Shown: one piece after another, positions 34,106 through 43,560 of the stretch | How positions within the stretch are numbered: the stretch's first letter is position 1 | How the letters are laid out: each line of letters starts with the position of its first letter | DNA from: Planomonospora sp. ID67723 | GTDB taxonomy: Bacteria; Actinomycetota; Actinomycetes; Streptosporangiales; Streptosporangiaceae | Length of the DNA: 64,000 nt | Direction of reading: 5' to 3' | NCBI RefSeq assembly: GCF_015711605.1 | Contig: NZ_JABTEZ010000003.1 | Coordinates: 372,001-436,000 of the forward strand | The notes under the pieces: model-generated | Databases searched by the model: none | Seen by the model: the letters and a program-made list of their open reading frames with translations, nothing else | Told to the model about the DNA's origin: nothing | Program-made: the position numbers and the translations under genes

Positions 34106-35008
34106 ATGACAGCAGCGACCGCTCCCCGGCCCCTTGTGGGAGCCGTGCTCCTGTTGTTCGTCAGCGCCGCCTGGGGGTCGGCCTTCCCGCTGATGAAAGA
34201 CCTCATCGAGCGCATCCCGGTCGCCGACCTGGTCGCCGAGCGGTACGCCCTGGCCACGTTGGCGCTGCTCGTGCTGCGCCCGAGCTGCCTGCGGGGGCTG
34301 CCGGAGAACACCTGGCTGACCGGCATCCTGCTCGGCCTGCTGTTCGGGGTGGGGCAGACCGCCCAGGCGGTGGCCCTGCACGACCTGCCCTCGTCGGTCT
34401 CGGGGTTCACCGTCGGGTCCTACGTGGTGATCACCCCGGTCCTCGGGCTGGTCGTGCTGGGCGCCAGGCTCTCGGGGCGGACCTGGGCGGCGGTGGCCCT
34501 GGCGATGGCCGCGATGACGGTCTTCACCCTGCTGCGCGGGGCCGAGGGCGCCGACATCTCCCTGCCCGCCCTGGTCGTCACCCTGCTGTCCGCGGTGCTG
34601 TACTCCGCGCACACCCTGGTGCTCGGCGCATTCGACCGGGGACGCCAGGACGCCTACGCGATCGCGGTGATCCAGCTCGGCGTCATCGCCGTCATGACGG
34701 GGGTGCTCGCCGTACCGGACGGGCTGACCCTCCCGGAGACCCCCGCGGACTGGGGGATCCTCGGCCACCTGTCGATCGTGGCCTGCGCCCTGGGGTTCCT
34801 GGCCCGCTCGTTCGGCCAGGTCCACGTCCCGCCGGTGCCCGCGGCGGTGATCCTGTCCGCCCAGCCGATCTGGGTGACCGCCCTGGCCACCCTGGTGTAC
34901 GGCGAGTCGCTCACCTGGACCGTCTTCCTCGGCGGCGGGCTGATCGCCGGGGCGATGCTCCTGGTGGTCCTGCCCGGCGGGCGGACGCTCCGGGCGCGAT
35001 CTCAATAG
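34106..35008 (+). CDS. EamA/DMT-family metabolite exporter
   Basis: A 300-residue, ten-span drug/metabolite transporter with two EamA halves. The first begins LLLFVSAAWGSAFPLMK; the second contains SAQPIWVTALATLVYGESLTW, the end motif of the family. It would export an amino acid or small metabolite by proton antiport. The ATG at 34106 has no Shine-Dalgarno, so the message may be leaderless. It precedes the FadE-FadE-FadD operon by 63 bases. A dyad at its stop codon suggests the operon has its own promoter. Confidence 0.88.
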   Translation: MTAATAPRPLVGAVLLLFVSAAWGSAFPLMKDLIERIPVADLVAERYALATLALLVLRPSCLRGLPENTWLTGILLGLLFGVGQTAQAVALHDLPSSVSGFTVGSYVVITPVLGLVVLGARLSGRTWAAVALAMAAMTVFTLLRGAEGADISLPALVVTLLSAVLYSAHTLVLGAFDRGRQDAYAIAVIQLGVIAVMTGVLAVPDGLTLPETPADWGILGHLSIVACALGFLARSFGQVHVPPVPAAVILSAQPIWVTALATLVYGESLTWTVFLGGGLIAGAMLLVVLPGGRTLRARSQ

Positions 35009-35019
35009 AGCAATGCTCT
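35007..35019. promoter_or_regulatory. Candidate operator AGAGC-AAT-GCTCT
   Basis: A 13-base dyad overlapping the EamA stop, immediately upstream of a weak promoter (TGTACG 35019-35024, 17 bases, TAGAGT 35042-35047) for the acyl-CoA operon. TetR-like in form; the regulator is not in the window. Confidence 0.4.
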
Positions 35020-35071
35020 GTACGGCTGATCGCCCGCTCGTTAGAGTAAGTGAGCACTGATTGGAGCGGGC

Positions 35072-36301
35072 ATGGATCTTGAGGACTACCGGCGGCGGGC
35101 CAGGGCCTGGCTGGAGGCCAACGCCCCCGACGCCAGGGCCGAGGGCACCCCCGACGAGAGCGGAGTCGCCGCGGCGAAGGCGTTCATGGCGAAGCTGTAC
35201 GACGCGGGCTACTCGGGGATCACCTGGCCCGAGGAGTGGGGAGGCCAGGGCCTGACCCAGGCCGAGGACCGCGCATTCGCCGCCGAGGCCGCGGCCTTCA
35301 CGCTGCCGACCTACGTGTTCTCCATCGGCCTGGGCATGTGCGGGCCGACCCTGGTCGACCTGGGCACCGACGAGCAGCGCCGCCGGTACGTCCGGCCGCT
35401 GCTGCGCGGCGAGGAGATCTGGTGCCAGCTCTTCTCCGAACCCGGCGCCGGCAGCGACGTCGCGGCGCTGCAGACCCGCGCGGTCCCCACCGACGGCGGC
35501 TGGGTGGTCGACGGGCAGAAGGTCTGGACCTCCGTGGCCCAGCACGCCGACTGGGGCCTGCTGCTGACCCGCACCGACGTGGACGTGCCCAAGCACAAGG
35601 GCCTGACGATGTTCATCGTGGACATGCACGCCCCCGGCGTCACCGTCCGGCCGCTGCGGGACATGACCGGCCGCGCCCACTTCAACGAGATCTTCTTCGA
35701 CGGCGTGCACATCCCGGCCGAGAACCTGGTCGGGCAGGTGGGCGGCGGCTGGAGCTGCGCGGTCACGACCCTGCTGCACGAGCGCCTGTCGATCTCCAGC
35801 GGGGTCGGCATGAGCGGGCAGAAGGACAACCCGGCCGCCTTCGAGGCGCTGCGCGCCGCCTTCGCCGACAACGCGGGCGGCACCGGTGACCCCCTGATCA
35901 GGGACCAGCTCGTCGAGCTCTACGTCCGCTCCCGCGCCCTCGCCCTGTTCAACCAGCGGCTCGCCCAGGAGACCAGGGCCGGGATCTTCCCCGGCGCCCG
36001 GGGCAGCGCCGCCAAGCTGCTGCTGGCCGAGCTGACCCTGTTCCAGGCCGACCTGGCCACCTCGCTGGCCGGGCCGGAGGCCGTCGCGTACTCCGGCGAC
36101 GGGGGCGGCGGTGACGGGGGCGAGCGCGGCGCACGGCTGGCCAACGCGATCGCGCTCGCCCCCGCCATGGCCCTGGGCGGCGGGACCAACGAGATCATGC
36201 GCAACATCGTGGCCGAGCGGGTGCTGAACCTGCCCCCCGAGCCCCGCACCGACAAGAACGTGCCGTTCAGGGACCTGAGGACGAGCGGGTCCTCCTCGTG
36301 A
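35072..36301 (+). CDS. Acyl-CoA dehydrogenase, FadE type (larger subunit)
   Basis: A 409-residue acyl-CoA dehydrogenase: FSEPGAGSDVAAL (FAD/substrate segment), WVVDGQKVWTS, RDMTGRAHFNEIFFDGVHIP, C-terminal ALGGGTNEIMRNIVAERVLNLP. It begins with the longer N-terminus typical of mycobacterial FadE proteins of steroid and branched-chain breakdown. With the adjacent shorter FadE it probably forms a mixed alpha2beta2 enzyme, as known for paired FadE proteins. ATG 35072 follows GGAGCGGGC. First gene of the operon. Confidence 0.9.
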   Translation: MDLEDYRRRARAWLEANAPDARAEGTPDESGVAAAKAFMAKLYDAGYSGITWPEEWGGQGLTQAEDRAFAAEAAAFTLPTYVFSIGLGMCGPTLVDLGTDEQRRRYVRPLLRGEEIWCQLFSEPGAGSDVAALQTRAVPTDGGWVVDGQKVWTSVAQHADWGLLLTRTDVDVPKHKGLTMFIVDMHAPGVTVRPLRDMTGRAHFNEIFFDGVHIPAENLVGQVGGGWSCAVTTLLHERLSISSGVGMSGQKDNPAAFEALRAAFADNAGGTGDPLIRDQLVELYVRSRALALFNQRLAQETRAGIFPGARGSAAKLLLAELTLFQADLATSLAGPEAVAYSGDGGGGDGGERGARLANAIALAPAMALGGGTNEIMRNIVAERVLNLPPEPRTDKNVPFRDLRTSGSSS

Positions 36302-36332
36302 CGCCGGCGACCACCGCGGAAGGGCGGTTCGT

Positions 36333-37409
36333 GTGAAACTCGTGCTCACCCAGGAGCAGCGGGAGCTGCGCGAGGCCGTCCGAGGCTTCCTGGCCGCCGC
36401 CTCGCCGCTGCCCGCCGTACGGGCCGCGATGGAGTCGGAGACGGGCCACGACCCGGCCGTCTACCGGCGGCTCGGCGGCGAGCTGGGACTCTGCGGACTG
36501 ATCATCCCCGAGGAGTGCGGCGGAGCCGGGGCCGGGTACGCCGAACTCGCGGTCGTCCTCGAGGAGACCGGGGCGGCGCTGCTGCCGGGACCGTTCCTGG
36601 CCACCACCGCCGCCGCCATCGCGCTCACCCAGGTCCAGGCGCCCGACAAGGAACTGCTCGGCGGCATCGCCGGAGGCCGCGTGACCGCCGGGTTCGCCCC
36701 CGCCTCGGGCGTGACCGCCGACGCGCTGAGCGGGGACGGGCGGGCCGCGCTGAGCGGCGTCGTGCCGCAACTGATCAACGGCATGGACGCCGACGTGCTG
36801 CTGGTCGAGGCCGCCGCGGCCCAGGGCCCCGTGCTGGTGGCGGTCGAGGCCGGCGGCGAGGGCGTCACCCGCGAGGCGCTCACCACGCTCGACCCCACCC
36901 GCCGCCAGGCCAGGGTGACCTTCGGCGGGGCCACGGGCCGGGTGCTCTCCGAGGGCGACGCGGCCGGTCTGGCCAGGGCGCGGGACCTCCTGGCGGTGGC
37001 GGTGGCGGCCGAGCAGCTCGGGGTGCTGCGGGCCTCGCTGGAGGCGATCGTGGCCTACAGCGGCATCCGGGTCGCCTTCAACCGGGTCATCGGCTCCTAC
37101 CAGGGCGTCAAGCACCGGCTCGCCGACATGCACTGCAAGCTTGAGCAGGCCGAGTCGATCGTCCGCCACGCCGCCTGGGCCGCCGACGAGGACCCCGCGG
37201 AGCTGCCCGTCGCCGCCGCGCTCGCCCAGGTCTACGTGGGCCGGGCCTGCTTCGAGGTGGCCCGCGACAGCCTCCTGCTGCACGGCGGCATCGGCTTCAC
37301 CTGGGAGCACGACGCCCACCTGTTCTACAAGCGGGCCAAGGCGGACGAACTGCTCCTCGGCCCGGCTCGGACCCACCGCACCCGTCTCGCCGACCTGCTG
37401 GAGCTGTAG
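36333..37409 (+). CDS. Acyl-CoA dehydrogenase, FadE type (smaller subunit)
   Basis: A 358-residue dehydrogenase homologue, shorter than its partner. It has the fold markers LIIPEECGGAGAGYAELAVVLEE and the FAD-binding end GGIGFTWEHDAHLFYKRAK. The middle segment corresponding to the substrate-binding TEPxxGSD is degenerate, as in the non-catalytic or complementary subunit of heteromeric FadE pairs. The GTG at 36333 follows GGAAGGGCGG. The 31-base gap from the first FadE and the immediately following ligase indicate one operon. Confidence 0.88.
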   Translation: MKLVLTQEQRELREAVRGFLAAASPLPAVRAAMESETGHDPAVYRRLGGELGLCGLIIPEECGGAGAGYAELAVVLEETGAALLPGPFLATTAAAIALTQVQAPDKELLGGIAGGRVTAGFAPASGVTADALSGDGRAALSGVVPQLINGMDADVLLVEAAAAQGPVLVAVEAGGEGVTREALTTLDPTRRQARVTFGGATGRVLSEGDAAGLARARDLLAVAVAAEQLGVLRASLEAIVAYSGIRVAFNRVIGSYQGVKHRLADMHCKLEQAESIVRHAAWAADEDPAELPVAAALAQVYVGRACFEVARDSLLLHGGIGFTWEHDAHLFYKRAKADELLLGPARTHRTRLADLLEL

Positions 37410-37421
37410 AGGAGAGAACCC

Positions 37422-38894
37422 ATGGCCGACATCAGCGGGCTGCCCGGCTTCTACCGGATCGCGCAGGCCGACCCGGACCGCCGGGCGGTGATCGACACCG
37501 ACGGCGCGGTGACGACCTACGGCGAGCTGCTCGTCCGGGTCAACCGGATCTCGCACGGGCTGCGGGCACGCGGGCTCGGCCGGGGGGACGCGATCGCGGG
37601 CGTGCTGCCAAACGGGATCGACGCGGTGACCATGCTGATGGCCACCGGGCAGATCGGGCTGTACTACGTCCCGGTCAACTGGCACCTCACACAGAGCGAG
37701 ATCGACTACATCGTGCGCGACAGCGACGCCCGGCTGGTCGTCACCCCCGACTCGGGAGGAGCCGCCGCCCTGGCCGAGGGGCAGCCGGAGACCGAGCCCG
37801 CCGACCGGACCGCCGGCGCCGTGATGTGGTACACCTCGGGCACCACCGGCTTCCCCAAGGGGGTGCGGAGGCCGCTGACCGGGGCCGAGCCGGAGGCGGC
37901 CGTCCCGCTCTACACCTGGTTCCTCGGGGAGGTCTGCGACCTGCGGCCGGGTGACGAGGTCCACCTGGTGACCTCGCCGATGTACCACTCCTCCCCGTGC
38001 GCGCACACCGCCTTCGCGCTGCACCTGGGGCACACGCTGGTCATCGCGCCCAGGTTCGAGCCGGCCGTCATCCTGGAGCTGGTCGAGCGGTACCGCGTCA
38101 CCAACGCCATGATGGTGCCGACCATGTTCCACCGGATGCTGCTCATGCCGCCGGAGGTCCGGGCGCGCTACGACGTGTCCTCGCTCCGCCAGGTGGTCCA
38201 CACCGGAGCCGCCTGCCCGGTGGCGGTCAAGAAGGGGATCATGGACTGGTGGGGGCCGGTCCTGTACGAGTACTACGGCTCCACCGAGTCGGCCATCGCC
38301 TTCGCCGTCAAGCCGCACGAGTGGCTGGAGCGCCCCGGCACGGTCGGCCGGCCGGTCCCGACGTTCGAGGCGAGGATTCTCGACGAGAACGGGGCCGAGC
38401 TCCCCCCGGGCGAGCCCGGCATGATCTACGTCAAGTCGGGGCTCGGCGGCTTCGAGTACCACAAGGACCCCGGCAAGACGGCCGCCAGCATGCGGGGGGA
38501 GTGGTACGCCCCCGGCGACATCGGCTTCCTGGACAAGGAGGGCTACCTGTTCCTCTGCGACCGCCGTACCGACCTGATCGTCTCCGGCGGGGTGAACATC
38601 TACCCCGCCGAGGTCGAGGCGGCGCTGCTGGAGCACCCGGCGGTCGCCGACGTCGCGGTGATCGGCGTGCCCGACGCCGAGTGGGGCCACGTCGTGGTCG
38701 CGCTCGTCCAGGCCGTGCCCGGCCCCCGGCCTCCGGCGGAGGAGCTGCTGGAGCACCTCGGCCCGCGCATCGCCCGCTTCAAGCACCCGAGGGTGATCGA
38801 GTTCCGCGAGGAACTGCCCCGCACCCCCACCGGGAAGCTCTCCCGGTCCAAGGTCCGCGAGCAGTATCTGTCCGGAGGCGTCACGGAGAGCTGA
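37422..38894 (+). CDS. Acyl-CoA synthetase (FadD-type, AMP-forming)
   Basis: A 490-residue ANL-superfamily ligase that would activate a carboxylic acid to its CoA thioester for the two dehydrogenases upstream. Visible are the P-loop MWYTSGTTGFPKGV, YEYYGSTES, GEWYAPGDIGFLDKEGYLFLCDR and the catalytic Lys near the end in PRTPTGKLSRSKV. It is on the short side for FadD. The ATG at 37422 has GAGGAGAG seven bases upstream. Its last 14 bases overlap the 3' end of the opposing AraC gene. Confidence 0.92.
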   Translation: MADISGLPGFYRIAQADPDRRAVIDTDGAVTTYGELLVRVNRISHGLRARGLGRGDAIAGVLPNGIDAVTMLMATGQIGLYYVPVNWHLTQSEIDYIVRDSDARLVVTPDSGGAAALAEGQPETEPADRTAGAVMWYTSGTTGFPKGVRRPLTGAEPEAAVPLYTWFLGEVCDLRPGDEVHLVTSPMYHSSPCAHTAFALHLGHTLVIAPRFEPAVILELVERYRVTNAMMVPTMFHRMLLMPPEVRARYDVSSLRQVVHTGAACPVAVKKGIMDWWGPVLYEYYGSTESAIAFAVKPHEWLERPGTVGRPVPTFEARILDENGAELPPGEPGMIYVKSGLGGFEYHKDPGKTAASMRGEWYAPGDIGFLDKEGYLFLCDRRTDLIVSGGVNIYPAEVEAALLEHPAVADVAVIGVPDAEWGHVVVALVQAVPGPRPPAEELLEHLGPRIARFKHPRVIEFREELPRTPTGKLSRSKVREQYLSGGVTES

Positions 38895-39837
38895 TCAGCT
38901 CGGCGCCGGCGTTCCTGCGGTGCTCCTGGGGGCTGACGCCGCGCACGCGCTTGAAGGCGGTGCTGAGTGCGAAGGCGCTGCCGTATCCGACCCGCGCGGC
39001 CACCGCGCCCACGGTGGCGTCGGAGCCGCGCAGCAGGTCGGCGGCGAGCGTCAGCCGCCAGTCCGTCAGGTAGGCCATGGGCGGCTCGCCGACCAGCGAG
39101 GTGAAGGAACGGGCCAGGGCGGCCCGGGAGACGCCCACCTCGGCGGCGAGCCCGGCCACCGTCCAGGGCCGCGCCGGGTGGGTGTGAATCAGCCGGAGCG
39201 CCCGGCCCACCACCGGGTCGCCGAGGGCGTGGTACCACGCCGGGGTCTCGGCCTCCGGGCGGGAGAACCAGGCGCGCAGGACGGCGATGAGCAGCAGGTC
39301 CAGCAACCGGTCCAGGACGACCTCCTGGCCGGGCTCGTCCTTGACGATCTCCTGCCCGAGCAGCGGGACGAGCGGGCTGTCCAGGGACTCGCCGGGCAGG
39401 ACCAGCAGCGCGGGCAGCGCCCGCAGCAGCCGGTGGCTGATCTCCGAGTGCGGCTGGTAGGTGCCCACCAGCATCACCACCTGCCCGTCCGGGTCGTTCC
39501 CCCAGCTCCGCACGCCCAGGGTCATCGCCTCGGACAGGTCCTCACCCTCCGGGCTGGTGCAGCGCTGCCCCGGATGGACGATGACCTGGGGAGGGGTGGC
39601 CGGGTCGTCGGCGAAGGTGCAGGGGTCGGGACCGCGGGTGATCGCCACGTCCCCCGGGCGCAGCAGCACCGCCTCGCCGCGGTCGGGGATCACCCAGATC
39701 TCGCCGCGGACCACGGCCGTCAGGGAGAGCGGCGCCCGGTCCTCGATCCGCACCGACCACGGGGGGCTCAGCATCGCGCGCAGCAGGAACGCCTCCCGCG
39801 CCCTCGGCCCGTCCAGGAGCCCCGTCAGTGCGTCCAT
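38881..39837 (-). CDS. AraC-family regulator with cupin sensor domain
   Basis: A 318-residue regulator. The N-terminal beta-domain (LSLTAVVRGEIWVIPDRGEAVLLRPGDVAI) is the cupin-type AraC sensor. The C-terminal pair of HTH motifs is complete (WTVAGLAAEVGVSRAALARSF, VGAVAARVGYGSAFALSTAFKRVRGVSPQEHRR). ATG 39837 is chosen because a TATGCT -10 box lies seven bases upstream, suggesting a leaderless message; ATG 39849 gives four more residues. It is divergent from the NmrA-like gene, its probable target. Confidence 0.88.
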   Translation of the reverse strand: MDALTGLLDGPRAREAFLLRAMLSPPWSVRIEDRAPLSLTAVVRGEIWVIPDRGEAVLLRPGDVAITRGPDPCTFADDPATPPQVIVHPGQRCTSPEGEDLSEAMTLGVRSWGNDPDGQVVMLVGTYQPHSEISHRLLRALPALLVLPGESLDSPLVPLLGQEIVKDEPGQEVVLDRLLDLLLIAVLRAWFSRPEAETPAWYHALGDPVVGRALRLIHTHPARPWTVAGLAAEVGVSRAALARSFTSLVGEPPMAYLTDWRLTLAADLLRGSDATVGAVAARVGYGSAFALSTAFKRVRGVSPQEHRRNAGAELISSP

Positions 39838-39931
39838 GCCGCCCAGCATAGATCACGAGATAGACGAACAGACATGGAATTGAGCATCTCGGCCATGGAG
39901 CGTCTCATGGTGAACGGGGTTCACTGGGGTC

Positions 39932-40756
39932 ATGACAGAGAAGACGACGTTGGTCATCGGAAGCAACGGCAAGACGGGCCGGCGGGTGGCCGACCGGCTC
40001 CGGGAACGCGGCGTGACGGTGCGGGCCGGCTCCCGCTCGGGGAACCCGCCGTTCGACTGGGCCGATCCGGCCACCTGGGATCCCGCGCTGCGGGGCGCGG
40101 AGTCGGCGTACATCACCTACTACCCCGACCTGACGGCCCCCGGAGCCGTGGAGGCGGTCGGCGAGCTGGCCCGGCGGGCGGTGGGCGCCGGCGTACGCCG
40201 CCTGGTGCTGCTGTCCGGCAGGGGCGAGGATGCGGCCCTGCGCAGCGAGGAGGCGGTGCGGGATTCCGGCGCCGAGTGGACCGTGGTGCGTGCGAGCTGG
40301 TTCGCCCAGAACTTCGACGAGGGCCACCTGCTGGAGCCGGTGCTCGGCGGCACGATCGCACTCCCGGCGGGGGAGGTCGCCGAGCCGTTCGTCGACGCCG
40401 GGGACATCGCGGACGTCGTGGTCGCGGCGCTCACCGGGGACGGGCACGCGGGCCAGGTCTACGAGGTGACCGGCCCCCGGCTGCTGACCTTCGCCGAGGC
40501 GGCCGCGGAGCTCTCCAGGGCGTCCGGGCGGGAGGTCCGGTACGTGCCGGTGTCCGCCGACGGCTACGCGGCCACGCTGGTGGAGTACGGCGTGCCGGCC
40601 GGGGAGGCGGAGATGCTGGCAGGTATGTTCGCCGAGATCCTGGACGGCCGCAACGCCAGCCTGGGCGACGGCGTCCAGCGCGCGCTGGGCCGCCCGCCCC
40701 GCGACTTCGCCGACTACGCGGTGGAGGCCGCCGCCACCGGCGTCTGGAAGGACTGA
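39932..40756 (+). CDS. NmrA/SDR-a5-like NAD(P)-binding protein
   Basis: A 274-residue atypical SDR: N-terminal GSNGKTGRRVADRLRERG cofactor loop, VRASWFAQNF and VDAGDIADVVVAAL, features of NmrA-like and quinone-reductase-2-like proteins. No classical SDR Tyr-Lys pair is evident, so it may be a redox sensor or a reductase of the NmrA/QorB type. ATG 39932; the GGGG six bases upstream may serve as ribosome site. It is divergent from the AraC regulator, which probably controls it. It converges on the dipeptidase. Confidence 0.82.
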   Translation: MTEKTTLVIGSNGKTGRRVADRLRERGVTVRAGSRSGNPPFDWADPATWDPALRGAESAYITYYPDLTAPGAVEAVGELARRAVGAGVRRLVLLSGRGEDAALRSEEAVRDSGAEWTVVRASWFAQNFDEGHLLEPVLGGTIALPAGEVAEPFVDAGDIADVVVAALTGDGHAGQVYEVTGPRLLTFAEAAAELSRASGREVRYVPVSADGYAATLVEYGVPAGEAEMLAGMFAEILDGRNASLGDGVQRALGRPPRDFADYAVEAAATGVWKD

Positions 40757-40812
40757 CGGGCCCTCGCGGGTGCGGAGCCGTCACGCAGCCGGGTGCGGAG
40801 CCGGGCGGAGAA

Positions 40813-40845
40813 CCGGTCACGTGACCGGGAGCGGGGCCGGCCCCG
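40813..40845. terminator. Pair of palindromes between convergent genes
   Basis: CCGGTCACGTGACCGG (40813-40828) and CGGGGCCGGCCCCG (40832-40845) are adjacent perfect palindromes between converging stops at 40756 and 40848, a likely bidirectional terminator. Confidence 0.5.
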
Positions 40846-40847
40846 GC

Positions 40848-41888
40848 TCAGGCGGGCCGGCCCAGCTCCGCGCGGAACAGGCGCAGCACGTTGTCGCCCA
40901 GGATCTTGACGATCTCCTCCTCGGCGAAGCCGTGCTTGTCCAGCGCCTCGGTGAGCAGGGGCAGGCCGCGCGGCCCGTCCAGGCCGGGCACGGCCGCCAT
41001 CGCGTCGAGGCCGCTGACGGTGAACTCGCAGCAGGGCGGGGTCACGTCGTGCAGGACCTCGCGGACGAAGTCGGGGCCGAGTCCGACGTGGTCGATCCCG
41101 GCGACCCCCGCGACGTGCGCGATGTGGTCCACCAGCCGGTCCACCGTGTACTCGGCCGGGTCCTCCGACAGGAAGGCGGCCAGGAAGTTCACGCAGACCA
41201 CGCCGCCGGTCGCGGCGACGCCCCGGATCTGCTCGTCGGTCAGGTTGCGGTGGTGGTCGCGCAGGGCCCGGGCCGCCGAGTGCGTCGCCATGACCGGGCG
41301 GCCGGCGAGCTCCAGTACGTGCTCGACCCCCGAGGCGCCCAGGTGGGAGATGTCGAAGATCATGCCGAGTCGCTCCATCTCCCGGACCACCGCCACGCCC
41401 GCCGCCGTCAGCCTGCTCCCGGTGGCGTCCTCACCGCTGCCGTCGGCCAGAGCCGTACGGCCCCAGTGCGCGATCGAGGCGATCCGCACGCCCAGCCGGT
41501 GCAGCGTGGGCAGCAGTTCGACGCTCGCGTCCAGGCCCGGCATGCTCTCCAGCGCCAGGACCAGGGCGATCCTGCCCTCCGCGAGCGCCTCGTCGACCTC
41601 GGCGCCGTCGGTGCAGAGCCGTACCTCGTCGGGGTTGCCCTCGGCCAGCGTGTGCGCGCACTCGATCATGCGCAGGGTCTGCCGGAGCGCCCCCTCGGGC
41701 CGGTACTGCTCGTCGACGAAGACCGGCAGCACCTGCAGGTCCACCCCGCCCTCGCGGAGCTGGGGCAGCCAGCGCTCGCGGAAGAACGACGCCCACCGCT
41801 CCGGAGGCCGGGCCGTCACTCCCATCAGCAGGTCGTTGTGGGTGTCGGCGACCACGGCGTCGTGGTGGAGGTCGGCAGCGGCGGACAC
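40848..41888 (-). CDS. Membrane dipeptidase-like protein (peptidase M19)
   Basis: A 346-residue renal-dipeptidase-family zinc enzyme. It has the N-terminal DTHNDLL (HxD metal ligands), the metal-bridging Glu in ALESMPG, MATHSAARAL and HVGLGPDFV. It would hydrolyse dipeptides or beta-lactam-like amide bonds in the cytosol; there is no signal peptide or lipobox. The GTG at 41888 has GAGGAGGG eight bases upstream. The flavin monooxygenase gene lies upstream on the same strand across a 128-base gap. Confidence 0.88.
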   Translation of the reverse strand: MSAAADLHHDAVVADTHNDLLMGVTARPPERWASFFRERWLPQLREGGVDLQVLPVFVDEQYRPEGALRQTLRMIECAHTLAEGNPDEVRLCTDGAEVDEALAEGRIALVLALESMPGLDASVELLPTLHRLGVRIASIAHWGRTALADGSGEDATGSRLTAAGVAVVREMERLGMIFDISHLGASGVEHVLELAGRPVMATHSAARALRDHHRNLTDEQIRGVAATGGVVCVNFLAAFLSEDPAEYTVDRLVDHIAHVAGVAGIDHVGLGPDFVREVLHDVTPPCCEFTVSGLDAMAAVPGLDGPRGLPLLTEALDKHGFAEEEIVKILGDNVLRLFRAELGRPA

Positions 41889-42016
41889 GGGCGGGTCCCT
41901 CCTCGCGGGGTGGCTGTGCCCGGGACACTACCGGCCCCGCGTCGCGGCGGCACCCCCGCTCCCACCCGCGCCCGGCGTCTGCGCGGCCTCACCCGCGCGG
42001 GCCGTACCGCCGCCGC

Positions 42017-43453
42017 TCAGCGCGCGAAGTGGAACGCCGCCGGGCGCGGGGTACGGGTGAGCCGCCGGTAGAGGGGGGTCGGGCCCGGCCAGTTGTTGGT
42101 CACCCGGCCCGCCGCGTTCTTGTACCAGCTCGTGCAGCCCGCCTGCCAGACCGTGCCGCCCATGGCCCGCTCCAGGCTCCGCCGCCAGGAGTCCATCGCC
42201 TCGGGCCGCACCTCCATCGGTCCGCGGTCCGCCAGGTACGGCAGGCAGCCCATGATGTAGCGGACCTGGCACTCGATCATGAAGACGATCGAGTTGTGGC
42301 CGAGGTTGGTGTTCGGCCCGTAGAGCAGGAACAGGTTCGGGAAGTGCGGCACCGCGATGCCGAGGTAGGCCTCGGCGCCGTCCTTCCACTCGTCACCGAG
42401 GCGGCGGCCCTGCCTGCCGGTGACCTCGATCGGGGACAGGAAGTCGGTGCTCCGGAAGCCGGTCGCGTAGACGATCACGTCGGCCTCCCGCAGGCCGGCC
42501 GAGGTCTCCACACCCTCCGGGACGATCCGGGCGATCCTGTCGGTGACGACGTCGACGTCCGGCCGGGCCAGCGCGGGGTAGAACCTGCTGTCGATGATGA
42601 CCCGCTTGCAGCCGACCGGGTAGTCCGGGGTGAGCCTGGCCCGCAGCTCCGGGTCGGGGATCTGGGCGTGCAGGTGGTCCAGGGCGCGCTTGCGCAGCAG
42701 GCCGGTGCTCCACCCGCCGGTGAGGGCCCGGTAGAGGGTGCCCTCGGCGTAGCGGTAGATCCACTCGCGGTAGGCCCGCTGCAGGAGCGGAAGGCGGAAG
42801 GCGGCCCGGGCGGCGGGGGCGAAGACGGCGTCCGGCTTGGGGATCACCCAGTTGGGGGTCCGCTGGAAGACGTCCACATGCGCGGCGGCCTCGGCCACCG
42901 GCGGGATGAGCTGGGCGGCCGACGAGCCGTTCCCGATCACGGCCACCCGTCTGCCGGTCAGGTCCACCGAGTGGTCCCAGCGGGCGGAGTGGAAGGATCG
43001 GCCCGCGAAGGAGGACATCCCCGGCAGGTCGGGCAGGTGCGGCTGGTTGAGCTGGCCCACGGCCGAGACCACCACGTCGAACAGCTCCTCTCCGGAGGCC
43101 GTGCGCACCCGCCACTTCCCCAGCGCCTCGTCGAAGGCGGCCGAGACGACCTCGGTGTCCAGCCGGATGTGCGGGCGCAGGCCGTACTTGTCGGCGCACA
43201 TCTCGAGGTAGGCGAGGATCTCCGGCTGGCCCGGGTAGCGGCGGGTCCAGCTGGAGTACCGCTCGAAGGAGTAGGAGTAGAGGTGGGAGGGGATGTCGCA
43301 GCCCGCCCCGGGATAGGTGTTGTCGCGCCAGGTGCCCCCGACGTCGTGGCCCTTCTCGAAGACCGTGTAGGAGCGGAGGCCCGCCTGCTGCAGCCGGATG
43401 GCCATGCACAGCCCGCCGAACCCGGCACCGATGATCGCGACAGTAGGACTCAT
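42017..43453 (-). CDS. Flavin-binding monooxygenase, Baeyer-Villiger type
   Basis: A 478-residue NADPH- and FAD-dependent monooxygenase. The first Rossmann motif is IGAGFGGLCMA, then DVGGTWRDNTYPG, the BVMO fingerprint FAGRSFHSARWD (FxGxxxHxxxW with D in the last position), the second Rossmann motif VIGNGSSAAQ, and YATGF. It would insert oxygen next to a ketone or hydroxylate a lipophilic compound. ATG 43453 has GGAGGG seven bases upstream. It is divergent from the Nif3 gene 107 bases away. Confidence 0.9.
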   Translation of the reverse strand: MSPTVAIIGAGFGGLCMAIRLQQAGLRSYTVFEKGHDVGGTWRDNTYPGAGCDIPSHLYSYSFERYSSWTRRYPGQPEILAYLEMCADKYGLRPHIRLDTEVVSAAFDEALGKWRVRTASGEELFDVVVSAVGQLNQPHLPDLPGMSSFAGRSFHSARWDHSVDLTGRRVAVIGNGSSAAQLIPPVAEAAAHVDVFQRTPNWVIPKPDAVFAPAARAAFRLPLLQRAYREWIYRYAEGTLYRALTGGWSTGLLRKRALDHLHAQIPDPELRARLTPDYPVGCKRVIIDSRFYPALARPDVDVVTDRIARIVPEGVETSAGLREADVIVYATGFRSTDFLSPIEVTGRQGRRLGDEWKDGAEAYLGIAVPHFPNLFLLYGPNTNLGHNSIVFMIECQVRYIMGCLPYLADRGPMEVRPEAMDSWRRSLERAMGGTVWQAGCTSWYKNAAGRVTNNWPGPTPLYRRLTRTPRPAAFHFAR

Positions 43454-43560
43454 TGCGCAGCCCTCCGGGGGGAAGTCAGGATCCACTTACAGTAGGCGAT
43501 CCGTGCCCGCCCGGGAACAGGTCCGCGCCCGCCGGGGGAGGGGGCCGATAGTCTGCGCAC

